From assembly GCA_023228725.1 (NCBI GenBank), contig JALOAQ010000098.1:1-10980 (forward strand): a DNA stretch of 10,980 bases, in the 5' to 3' direction. A program made the translations under genes and the position numbers. Source of the stretch: Bacteroidales bacterium. Lineage in GTDB: Bacteria > Bacteroidota > Bacteroidia > Bacteroidales > ML635J-15. The number at the start of each line of letters is the position of its first letter. The stretch's first letter is position 1. The notes under the pieces were generated by a model. That model was given only the letters and a program-made list of their open reading frames with translations. It ran no database searches and was not told the origin of the DNA. Positions 1 to 7,118 of this stretch are shown here, piece after piece.

Positions 1-1450
1 ATGAACAATTTAATTTTTCTAGCCACAACAACAAAGCAGTTTCTGTCGGATTTCCAACACCTTTTATTTTGGTTTTATCAGAATAATCCAAATTAGCAGT
101 TGAGTTTGTTGAAATATTTTCTTTCAAAAACAAAAGTTTTTCGTCATTTATATCAAAATCAAAAACTTCTTTTCCATAAAACACAGCCTCCACAACTTCC
201 ATTTGATTTTTTGTTAAAGTTCCTGTTTTATCTGTACAAATCACTGTACATGCTCCCATAGTTTCTGTTGCCTGCATTTTTCTAACCAAATTATTAGACT
301 TTAGCATATTTCTCATACTCAAAGCTAAACTAAGATTAACGCTCATAGGCAAACCTTCAGGCACAGTAACAACAATCAAAGTTATGGCAATCATAAAATA
401 TTGTAAAATTTTTGACGCTGTATGAATATCTATCCAAGAAGATTTATCAAAAACATGAAAATCAAAAATAAAAGAAACCAATATAGATAATATTAATACT
501 GCTAGAGCAATAAAAAAGAGTTTTAAGTTTTTTATGCTTTTAATTTTTTCTAAAAAACCGCTTTTTTTCTTAAAAACAACTTCTTTAAGACTAGAAAAAT
601 ATGGGGACCATAATTTTAAGCTAAAAATCAAAAGAAAAACAATAAGGCTTATAAAAAAATATGCTTGTTCGAAACTTAAAACTATATTTTTTAAAAATAA
701 ATCTTTAAAAAAAAGAGTAAGAAAAATTAAAACAGCAAGACCTGAGCCAACAATTCCAATTAATTTCGCAAGTTTTTCTAATTGAATATTTAAAGGTGTT
801 TTAATATTTGATATTTCAACAGAACTTTTTGCTAGTTTTCCATATTCAGTATTATTTCCAACCGCTTGAACTATAAAGATTCCACTTCCGTCAAGAACTT
901 TAGAACTACGCAAAACTTTATTAAAAGGAAAGGTGTTTTCCTTATCAAAATCACTATGTTTAAGACCTTTATTTACAGAGGGTTCACCTGTCAAACTAGA
1001 TTCATCAACTAATAAAGAAACAGACTCTATTAAAATTCCATCAGCAGCAACTTCATCACCAACAGACAAAATTATATAATCCCCAACAACTATATCCCTT
1101 TTGCGAATTTCAGTAATAATTCCATTTCTAATTACTTTCACAAGAGAATCATTATTTACCAAATTTAAAATATCAAATTTTTTATTCGCATCAAATTCAA
1201 ACCAAAAACCTATACCTGTGGCCAAAAAAACAGCAAAAAATATACCTATAGTTTCTATAAATTGATTATCAATAAAACCAATTCCTAAGGAAATTAAAGC
1301 AGCGAATAATAAAATTTTAATCAAAGGATCGTTAAATTTTTCTAATAATAATTTAATAGCAGAGCTTTTTTTAAGATTTGTAATAAGATTATCGCCATGT
1401 AATAAACGGCTTGCCTCAATTTCTTTTTCTGTTAAACCCTTATATTGCAT
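1..1450 (-). CDS. Calcium-transporting P-type ATPase, PMCA type (3' part outside window)
   Basis: Inner-membrane cation pump of the P2 ATPase class, most likely exporting Ca2+ with ATP. The frame is open from ATG at 1450 to the left edge, giving 483 N-terminal residues. Visible in order: a short N-terminal region; two membrane helices (about 43-60 and 64-86); the actuator domain with LTGEP (153-157); further hydrophobic segments (about 230-248, 263-281, 309-329, 348-363); the ion-site motif VPEGLP (363-368); the phosphorylation motif DKTGTLT with acceptor Asp407; and GNPTETALL (466-474) at the nucleotide-binding domain. The rest of the N domain, the hinge and the last helices are cut off. The actuator motif has Pro where most relatives have Ser (TGES), but the essential Glu is kept. 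The segment between actuator and PEGLP is unusually long, with an extra pair of hydrophobic stretches. A palindromic operator-like site overlaps its promoter. Family assignment is firm; Ca2+ specificity is inferred from overall similarity. Confidence 0.95.
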   Translation of the reverse strand, partial: MQYKGLTEKEIEASRLLHGDNLITNLKKSSAIKLLLEKFNDPLIKILLFAALISLGIGFIDNQFIETIGIFFAVFLATGIGFWFEFDANKKFDILNLVNNDSLVKVIRNGIITEIRKRDIVVGDYIILSVGDEVAADGILIESVSLLVDESSLTGEPSVNKGLKHSDFDKENTFPFNKVLRSSKVLDGSGIFIVQAVGNNTEYGKLAKSSVEISNIKTPLNIQLEKLAKLIGIVGSGLAVLIFLTLFFKDLFLKNIVLSFEQAYFFISLIVFLLIFSLKLWSPYFSSLKEVVFKKKSGFLEKIKSIKNLKLFFIALAVLILSILVSFIFDFHVFDKSSWIDIHTASKILQYFMIAITLIVVTVPEGLPMSVNLSLALSMRNMLKSNNLVRKMQATETMGACTVICTDKTGTLTKNQMEVVEAVFYGKEVFDFDINDEKLLFLKENISTNSTANLDYSDKTKIKGVGNPTETALLLWLEKLNCS

Positions 1451-1473
1451 AGTTTTCTGCGTTTTATTTTTTA

Positions 1474-1493
1474 TTGACTGAACGTTCGGTCAA
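1474..1493. promoter_or_regulatory. Palindromic operator-like site, probable TetR-family target
   Basis: TTGACTGAACGTTCGGTCAA is a 20-bp inverted repeat with one mismatched base pair (1479/1488), centred on AACGTT. Size, symmetry and GAC/GTC ends resemble operators of TetR-family repressors (known for the family; binding here is inferred). It overlaps the -7 box of the minus-strand ATPase promoter and ends 24 bp before its ATG, so a bound repressor would block initiation. It lies about 100 bp upstream of the plus-strand promoter and less obviously controls that gene. No regulator gene is in the window. Confidence 0.6.
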
Positions 1494-1522
1494 AAATAGT
1501 AAATATTTTAATACAATAACAA
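1491..1522 (-). promoter_or_regulatory. Predicted Bacteroidetes promoter of the P-type ATPase gene
   Basis: On the minus strand, TATTTTTG (1491-1498) matches the Bacteroidetes -7 consensus TAnnTTTG. A TTG (1520-1522) lies 21 bp upstream, near the usual -33 spacing. Transcription would start about 35-40 bp before the ATG at 1450, giving a short leader that contains most of the palindrome at 1474-1493. The -33 box is weak; the -7 match is exact. Confidence 0.5.
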
Positions 1523-1539
1523 AAAAAACAGTTTTTTTT
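1521..1539. repeat. A-tract/T-tract palindrome between divergent promoters
   Basis: Eight A, then CAG, then eight T form a 19-nt palindrome with 9-bp arms around a single A. It sits between the two divergent promoters. It may simply be a curved or UP-element-like AT tract; hairpin strength would be poor. No function is claimed. Confidence 0.35.
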
Positions 1540-1572
1540 TATCTGATTTTTTTTTAATTCTAAATATTCTTT

Positions 1573-1602
1573 TTGCAAACAAAATTTAAACTTATATTTT
1601 TG
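1573..1602 (+). promoter_or_regulatory. Predicted Bacteroidetes promoter of the beta-propeller gene
   Basis: TTTG ending at 1575, a 19-bp spacer, then TATTTTTG (1595-1602) is an exact match to the Bacteroidetes -33/-7 promoter pattern with ideal spacing. Transcription would begin near 1607-1610, leaving a leader of about 17 nt before ATG 1626. That leader has no Shine-Dalgarno sequence, only A/T-rich sequence, which is common in this phylum. Confidence 0.7.
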
Positions 1603-1625
1603 TAGCATTATAAATTTAAAATATT

Positions 1626-3575
1626 ATGAGTTCATTTTTAAAAATTAAAGCCTTATTTGTGTGTTTACTTATTGTAAATTTTGTATTTTCTCAAGATTGG
1701 ACTGAGAGACTAAAAATAACTGCTAACGAAAGAACAAAGAATGCTTCTTTTGGAACTTCTGTTGCAATAAGTGGTGATTTTGCTGTTGTTGGAGCTAACC
1801 AAGAACCTAAAGATGCTGATAACAGTGAAGAAAATATTTTCATAAATGCAGGTGCTGCTTATGTTTTTAAAAATGAAAATGGGCAATGGGAATTTTATCA
1901 AAAAATAGTATCTAGTGATAGAAGTTCTGGAGATTATTTTGGAAATTCTGTTGCAATTGATGGCGATTATATTGTTGTTGGTGCGCAAAAAGAAGCTGAA
2001 GATGAAAATGGTCAAAACACAAAACCAAATGCAGGTTCAGCTTATATTTTTCAAAATATAGATGGAGACTGGACAGAAATACAAAAAATTTGTGCTTCTG
2101 ACAGAAGTAATGATGATTTGTTTGGTACAGATGTTGGTATAAGTCAAAATAACATTATTGTTTCGGCTTATCAACAAGGCAGTGATGAAAATGGGGAAAA
2201 TCTAAAGAACAATTCCGGAAGTGTGTATGCTTTTACCAAACAAGGAAACACTTGGGTACAAACACAAAAAATTGTTGCAAGTGATAGAAGTGATGCTGAT
2301 TTTTTCGGATATTCTATAGATATAGATAATAATTATCTAGTAGTTGGTGCTTATTTACAAGATTATAATTCAACTGGTGCTAGCTATATTATGGATGCCG
2401 GTGCTGCATATGTTTACAAAAAAGAAGGAGAAACATGGACAGAAAAACAAAAATTAACTGCAGGAGATAGAAAAACAGAGAGTTATTTTGGATATTCAGT
2501 TTCAATAAGCGGTGATTATATTATTGTTGGGGCGTATAAACATTCTGAAAACTCGAATTTAAATCAAAGTGGTGTTGCTTATATTTTTAAAAATAATTCC
2601 GACAATTGGCAAGAACAAACAAAACTGAAATCTTCAGACTTAACTGCTAATGATTATTTTGGAAAGTCTGTAGCCATAGACGGGACATATGCTCTTGTAG
2701 GTGCTGATTTACAAGACAATGATGAAAATGGTGAAAATTTTTCATTTAATGCGGGTGCAGCTTATTTATTCAAATTAGAAAATAATAATTGGACAGAAAC
2801 ACAAAAGCTTTGTGCTAGTGATAGAAGTGGCAGTGCTGCTTATGGATTTAAGTTAGCAATTCATGACTATAATTTTATTGTTTGTGCAAACCAAGAAGAC
2901 TATGATGTGAATGGAGAAAATTATTTAAATAATTCCGGTTCTGCTTATATTTACAGAAAAAACTCAAATCTTATTGTAAAAAAAGGCAACGAGATTATAA
3001 ATAATGAACAAACACTAAATTTTGGAAACTTAATATTTGAAGAAGAATTTCAAGAAATTAATATAAGCTTTTCAAATGATGGTGGAGACATTATTAAATT
3101 TACTGATGAAGAAATTTTTGTATTACAAGGAAATGATATAGAAGACTTTTCTCTTGAATTTGATGAAAATCTTGACACTCTATTAATGCCAAATACTACT
3201 GCTTATTTAAATATTAAATTTTCTCCAACAAGCTTAGGTTTAAAAAATGCTGAATTGCTGATAAATAATGACACAGAACAAAGTGAATTTTTAATTTTAT
3301 TAAAAGGAAATGGCATTTTACTGTCTAAACTTTCAAATATAAACTCAAATATTCTGGTTTTTCCCAATCCTGGTAATTCACAAATTTTCATTGATTTAAA
3401 GGATACAGAAGCGGATATTATAAACATTTATGATGCTAATGCTAAGTGTGTTATAAGTAAAACTAATGCTAAAGGTTTAATAAATATAGATACAAGCAAT
3501 TTACAAACTGGTGTTTATTTATTAAGTATAATTTCAGATAATACGATTGTGAACTCAAAATTTATTATTGAATAA
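1626..3575 (+). CDS. Secreted seven-bladed FG-GAP beta-propeller protein with T9SS type A sorting domain
   Basis: Exported surface or extracellular protein of 649 aa. Residues 1-23 are a signal peptide (Lys pair, then a hydrophobic core ending FSQ). Seven tandem repeats of 57-63 aa follow (about 25-87, 88-148, 149-209, 210-270, 271-327, 328-388, 389-448). Each runs W-x-E-x-QK, a Ser-Asp-Arg turn, YFG-x-SVAI-x-GDY-IVVGA, then a loop often with DENGEN and G-x-AYIF. This is the FG-GAP/integrin-alpha-like pattern and predicts a closed seven-bladed propeller. Residues about 449-570 look like an Ig-like 'choice-of-anchor'/ASPM-type domain (NFGN, IKFSPT, LKGNG). Residues 575-649 are a T9SS type A sorting domain (VFPNPGNSQIFIDL, then TGVYLLSI and a short C-terminal strand), normally removed on export. 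The Asp/Asn-rich loops could bind Ca2+, but I see no catalytic motif, so its ligand is unknown. Convergent with the next gene, 3 bp between stops. Confidence 0.9.
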   Translation: MSSFLKIKALFVCLLIVNFVFSQDWTERLKITANERTKNASFGTSVAISGDFAVVGANQEPKDADNSEENIFINAGAAYVFKNENGQWEFYQKIVSSDRSSGDYFGNSVAIDGDYIVVGAQKEAEDENGQNTKPNAGSAYIFQNIDGDWTEIQKICASDRSNDDLFGTDVGISQNNIIVSAYQQGSDENGENLKNNSGSVYAFTKQGNTWVQTQKIVASDRSDADFFGYSIDIDNNYLVVGAYLQDYNSTGASYIMDAGAAYVYKKEGETWTEKQKLTAGDRKTESYFGYSVSISGDYIIVGAYKHSENSNLNQSGVAYIFKNNSDNWQEQTKLKSSDLTANDYFGKSVAIDGTYALVGADLQDNDENGENFSFNAGAAYLFKLENNNWTETQKLCASDRSGSAAYGFKLAIHDYNFIVCANQEDYDVNGENYLNNSGSAYIYRKNSNLIVKKGNEIINNEQTLNFGNLIFEEEFQEINISFSNDGGDIIKFTDEEIFVLQGNDIEDFSLEFDENLDTLLMPNTTAYLNIKFSPTSLGLKNAELLINNDTEQSEFLILLKGNGILLSKLSNINSNILVFPNPGNSQIFIDLKDTEADIINIYDANAKCVISKTNAKGLINIDTSNLQTGVYLLSIISDNTIVNSKFIIE

Positions 3576-3585
3576 AATTTATTCA
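3569..3585. terminator. Small palindrome covering both convergent stop codons
   Basis: TGAATAAAATTTATTCA is a 17-nt palindrome with 8-bp arms. It contains the TAA of the propeller gene (3573-3575) and the TAA of the transglycosylase gene (3579-3581, minus strand). It could act as a weak bidirectional transcript end, but it is AT-rich, its usable stem is about 6 bp and no clear U-tract follows, so terminator function is uncertain. Confidence 0.3.
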
Positions 3586-5015
3586 GGAATAATATTTTTA
3601 TAATGTTCATACCTTTTTACAATTGATTTTGCAAACTCAACTGCATATATACCAGGAAAATAACCATGCACAACAAGAGCATCGTTATAGTATTTAGCAT
3701 TTGACAAATTAGAAAGATAAAAAGCAAGCGATTCCCATGATGAAATATCAGCATTGTATTTTTCTGCAAGCCGCATAGCATCCTCAATATGTCCAGGTCC
3801 AATATTATAAGACGCTAATACAAAGTAAATTCTATTTTCTAAATCCGGAACTTGCTCTATAAACTTTTCATTTAGAAATTCTATATATTTTATTCCAGAA
3901 TAAATTTGAGCATCAACACCTGACTTTTGCGGGTCATTAAATTTATTGAAAGTTATAGGCATCAACTGCATTAGACCATAAGCTCCTGCCCAACTTACCA
4001 CATTTGGATTAAATCTAGATTCTTCATAAATTAATGATGAAATTAAACGCCAATCCCAGTTTATTATTTTACTATATTTTTTAATTATATCATCATACTC
4101 GCTAATTTTTCCAGTGCTAACAGAGTAAAATTCGCTTTCTATATCAACTAAAGTTTTATTATTATTAATATATTTCAAATTTAATCTCCTATAATCATAA
4201 GATTGTAAAAACTCTTCTAACCAAAAATTTAAACTATCTAATAATTGGCTTGATTCAGGACGTAATGCCCAAGAAATATTTTTGCTAAGGCTCAAATCTG
4301 TAGAATAATCAATATTTTGCCAATAACTTTCGCTAATTTTTGCAATATTATAATCTACTACAGCTAATTCAAAAATTCCATCTGAAACATTTTTTATTAT
4401 TGCTTCGTTTGATAAAGAATCTATTTCTACCAAATAAAAATTAGGAATAATATCTTTAAGATAAGTTTTTAAATCTTTAATATCTGTTTGATTTTTAAGC
4501 ACATAAATAGGTTTTAATTCAGTACTAATATCAAGTTCCTGGCTTTTCATTAAAACATCTTCATTTTTTGGAATATGCTTAACCAAAACTAAGCGACTTG
4601 TACGAATTGGTAAAGTATAATTTACTAATGCTTCTAGACTTGATGAGTTTGCTATGCCTTGGGCTAAAATATCACAGTCTCGATTTTGCAACATTTCCAA
4701 ACCTTTTTGAGCATCATTTTCTATGCTAATATCTAAGTCCAAATTCTTAGCTTTTGCAAAACTTTCCAAAATTTCTAATTGAAAACCCATTGGTTGACCT
4801 TGGTAAATAAAATAATCAATAGGATTTGTTGCCAAAACAACTTTTATTTTTTTTGACTGAATTATTTCTTTATAATCCCTTTTATTTTCTTCTAGTTTAG
4901 ACTCGATTTTAAAATAATAATAAACAGAAAAGCCACCTAAAATCAAAAGAATAACAAATAAAATAATTGTTAAAATTTTAAAACTTTTAATATGACTTCC
5001 AGGTTTAGGATTCAC
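3579..5015 (-). CDS. mltF: MltF-like membrane-bound lytic murein transglycosylase
   Basis: Predicted peptidoglycan-cleaving enzyme of 478 aa, close to the usual MltF length. A cytoplasmic N-tail is followed by one membrane helix (about 13-34), so the protein is anchored rather than secreted; there is no lipobox Cys. Residues about 54-280 form a solute-binding-protein family 3 (SBP_bac_3) domain, which in MltF is regulatory and binds muropeptide or amino-acid ligands. Residues about 310-470 are an SLT goose-lysozyme-like domain: YEESRFNP with catalytic Glu332, AGAYGLMQLMP (343-353) and ASYNIGPGHI (401-410). The enzyme would cut the MurNAc-GlcNAc bond, forming 1,6-anhydro-MurNAc. The start is GTG at 5013-5015: an in-frame TAA lies three codons upstream, and the next Met is residue 76, inside the binding domain. 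The gene lies 76 bp downstream of the porin gene on the same strand, possibly co-transcribed. Its stop is 3 bp from the convergent propeller gene. Confidence 0.92.
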   Translation of the reverse strand: MNPKPGSHIKSFKILTIILFVILLILGGFSVYYYFKIESKLEENKRDYKEIIQSKKIKVVLATNPIDYFIYQGQPMGFQLEILESFAKAKNLDLDISIENDAQKGLEMLQNRDCDILAQGIANSSSLEALVNYTLPIRTSRLVLVKHIPKNEDVLMKSQELDISTELKPIYVLKNQTDIKDLKTYLKDIIPNFYLVEIDSLSNEAIIKNVSDGIFELAVVDYNIAKISESYWQNIDYSTDLSLSKNISWALRPESSQLLDSLNFWLEEFLQSYDYRRLNLKYINNNKTLVDIESEFYSVSTGKISEYDDIIKKYSKIINWDWRLISSLIYEESRFNPNVVSWAGAYGLMQLMPITFNKFNDPQKSGVDAQIYSGIKYIEFLNEKFIEQVPDLENRIYFVLASYNIGPGHIEDAMRLAEKYNADISSWESLAFYLSNLSNAKYYNDALVVHGYFPGIYAVEFAKSIVKRYEHYKNIIPE

Positions 5016-5041
5016 TGTATTTTAATTTTTCACAAGATAAT

Positions 5042-5074
5042 AAAAATTATGCTTTCTTTAGAAAAATTAGCAAA
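5042..5074 (-). promoter_or_regulatory. Possible weak promoter of the transglycosylase gene
   Basis: In the 76-bp gap after the porin gene, the minus strand has TTTG (5071-5074), 21 bp, then TAATTTTT (5042-5049). This differs from the Bacteroidetes -7 consensus TAnnTTTG only at the last base. It may give the transglycosylase gene its own transcription, but read-through from the porin gene is equally possible. Confidence 0.3.
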
Positions 5075-5091
5075 TATTTTTCAATATTTTT

Positions 5092-6942
5092 TTAATCATA
5101 AAACTCCCAAGCAATACCAAAATTAAAAGAAAATGGATTATCCGGCATTTTATGTGAGACAAAATAATTTCGAGGCATCACAAATGAGTTGAAATTACTA
5201 AGTCTAACAAAACCTCTTAATCTTTTAACAAGTACACTAAGATTAAAAGCCATATTAGGATAATTTCCATATTTACTTTCTGTTTGCAAATAAAAAACAC
5301 TTAAAGCAGGATTATAAGCATATAAATAAGCTTTTGAAAAATATTTCACGTCAAAGCCTAGTTGCAAAACCATAGCCTTTTTAAACAAAGGCGATTTAAA
5401 ATAAATTGAAGAATAAGCGACAAAATCGGGAAGTGGAACCCTACTTTTATCTTTAATATATTGATAAGATAATTTAGAAAACCAATGGAATTTTCCTAAA
5501 TCAAAGCGTTTTGCCAGCCAAACATCTGCAATAAAATTTGCATTCGCAACCTGAATAGGAAGAGCATCTTGATTAAAAACTATATAATTTTTCAAATAGT
5601 TGGAATTTAAACCTGTAGAAAGCTTAAGCTCTTTAAAATTTAAACTTGTGTTGGCGTTTAAAATTACAGTTTTAAAAAAATCATTTTCCCAAATATAATG
5701 GTTTGAAGAGTAAGCATAAATAAATTCTTCAGTATTTTTAAAGCTATAATTTACTCCAGACTTCCAACTTATTGAGTTTGAAATATCAAGTAAATATTCT
5801 CCAAATATGTCAAATTCACCAATATCTTGACCAATAAAACAGTAATCTGTTTCAAAATTAAAATAAGATTTTTGGCTTTGTATAATTAAATTTCCAACAA
5901 GAAAATTAGAAAAATGCAAATGAGAAATACTAGAGTCTATAGTATAATTATATAAATATGATCTAATTCCGCTTAGAACTTGAAAATTCTCCATTTTCCC
6001 TTTTGGAGAAATATTAAAATTTAACAAGACCTGATTATCCAAGGTTTTATACCCTGATGAATCAAAAGTATTTCTTGTATCAAAATAAGTATTTTCATAA
6101 TAAGAAGATGGTATATCTTGATAAATTCTAAAATATCTATCAGCTTTTAAATCATGAATAATTGAAAATTTTCCATCAAAACTTTTATTTAAACTTGTAT
6201 CTTTTCCTTGGATAATTGTATCGACTGCATATTTTCCAAAGCCAAATTCTTGGTTAAATTGAAAGCCAAGTTGGGAAACTGTATTTTGAGCTTGGGAAAG
6301 TTGTGTAGCATAAGTTCCAGCCGAATAATTTGATGTCAAATATTTATCAATATCTTTCAAGCCACCATTTTCTAAATTTTGAATTTTATTAAATATAAAA
6401 TTAAAATGATTTTGATATTTTCGCTTAGTATATGCAGTAGCAAGGCTTATGGCATTAATTTTTGATTTAGAATATTGATAAAACCCATCAGAATTTATTA
6501 TATCATAATTAAAAGCGAAATTAAATGTTGGCGAAATATTTTGTGTATGTAAAAATCTAACATATTCCTGTCCTTTGCCACCGCCGGAAAATTTAAAGAT
6601 TGTAAAAGGTTTTTTTGCATCAAAATAAATAATTTCATCATGTTGTTGAATATATGGGATATAATTATTTAAAAACCAATATTCATGAATTTTATTTTCT
6701 GAAAATAATGGCGAAAAAAAAGCAGTACCAAGATTTGGAAGTCCCAAAGGATTTAAACTATAATTTTGTTGGGGAGTATATAGAAAAAAAGAATCTGTAA
6801 GGGTATCTTTGTAATATGTAAAATCCTCATAAGGCAAATTATAGAGTTTATAGGATTTAAAATGCCTTTCAATATCTTCGTGTTGAGAAAATAAAGAATA
6901 AGCAAATTGAACAAATAATATTAAAATAATTATTTTTTTCAC
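5092..6942 (-). CDS. Putative outer-membrane porin of the Bacteroidetes Porin_10 type
   Basis: Predicted outer-membrane beta-barrel of 616 aa. Residues 1-20 are a signal peptide (MKKIIILILFVQFAYSLFSQ). After a short periplasmic stretch, PLGLPNLGTAFFSPLF (about 66-81), YFDAKKPFT and FKFSGGGKGQEYVRFLHTQN (about 107-135) resemble the conserved N-terminal part of Bacteroidetes 'putative porin' proteins. The rest is a long run of alternating, aromatic-rich strands (for example FNFAFNYDI, LLNFNIS, YFNFETDYCFI, HWFSKLSYQYI), ending NFGIAWEFYD, a plausible barrel-closing strand. The transported substrate is unknown. The start is GTG at 6940-6942; an in-frame TAA lies four codons upstream and there is no early Met alternative. 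TAAGTTTG (6947-6954, minus strand) matches the -7 promoter consensus but lies only 4 bp from the start and lacks a -33 box. The transglycosylase gene follows on the same strand. Barrel architecture is secure; the family name rests on remembered similarity. Confidence 0.78.
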   Translation of the reverse strand: MKKIIILILFVQFAYSLFSQHEDIERHFKSYKLYNLPYEDFTYYKDTLTDSFFLYTPQQNYSLNPLGLPNLGTAFFSPLFSENKIHEYWFLNNYIPYIQQHDEIIYFDAKKPFTIFKFSGGGKGQEYVRFLHTQNISPTFNFAFNYDIINSDGFYQYSKSKINAISLATAYTKRKYQNHFNFIFNKIQNLENGGLKDIDKYLTSNYSAGTYATQLSQAQNTVSQLGFQFNQEFGFGKYAVDTIIQGKDTSLNKSFDGKFSIIHDLKADRYFRIYQDIPSSYYENTYFDTRNTFDSSGYKTLDNQVLLNFNISPKGKMENFQVLSGIRSYLYNYTIDSSISHLHFSNFLVGNLIIQSQKSYFNFETDYCFIGQDIGEFDIFGEYLLDISNSISWKSGVNYSFKNTEEFIYAYSSNHYIWENDFFKTVILNANTSLNFKELKLSTGLNSNYLKNYIVFNQDALPIQVANANFIADVWLAKRFDLGKFHWFSKLSYQYIKDKSRVPLPDFVAYSSIYFKSPLFKKAMVLQLGFDVKYFSKAYLYAYNPALSVFYLQTESKYGNYPNMAFNLSVLVKRLRGFVRLSNFNSFVMPRNYFVSHKMPDNPFSFNFGIAWEFYD

Positions 6943-6992
6943 GCTCCAAACTTACATAAAAAATCAAATATTATAATGCTTTTTTAATTGTT

Positions 6993-7118
6993 TTTTATTT
7001 TGGCTAAAGCCGAATTGTTTTCTTAATATCATTAGGAATGGGTTAAAACCCATTCCAATGGATATTCACCTTTTTTATTTTATTGGATTATGAAAAATTT
7101 ACATTCTTTATTGATATT
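6993..7118 (+). repeat. Element A, copy 1 (about 120-bp direct repeat with large palindrome)
   Basis: This stretch matches 8393-8515 in the same orientation along most of its length. The shared order is TTATTTTGGCTAAAG, AATTGTTTT, TTAATATCATTAGG, a perfect 22-nt palindrome, TGGATATT, and a T-rich tail with ATTATGAAAA. By eye they are clearly homologous but not identical; this copy has CCG after GGCTAAAG, which copy 2 lacks. It immediately precedes the left tandem array. It begins with TTTTGGCTAAAGCCGA (6998-7013), the exact reverse complement of the end of the array units. Confidence 0.85.
7025..7066. repeat. 42-nt imperfect palindrome within element A copy 1
   Basis: The inner 22 nt (7035-7056) are a perfect inverted repeat, GGAATGGGTT / AACCCATTCC around AA. 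Outer arms AATATC (7025-7030) and GATATT (7061-7066) extend it across a 4-nt internal loop. As RNA or single-stranded DNA this would form a strong hairpin. That is the kind of structure Y1 transposases recognise, though recognition here is inferred. Confidence 0.85.

Noticed and set aside
534..785. 83-residue plus-strand frame
   Set aside because: It lies antisense within the P-type ATPase gene, in low-complexity Lys/Phe-rich sequence, with no family features.
1710..2015. 101-residue minus-strand frame
   Set aside because: It is antisense to the first propeller blades; its composition mirrors the repeats of the real gene.
3203..3427. 74-residue minus-strand frame
   Set aside because: It is antisense to the Ig-like and sorting domains of the secreted propeller protein and has no independent support.
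3617..3802. 61-residue minus-strand frame
   Set aside because: It is an alternative frame inside the transglycosylase gene, over its SLT domain.
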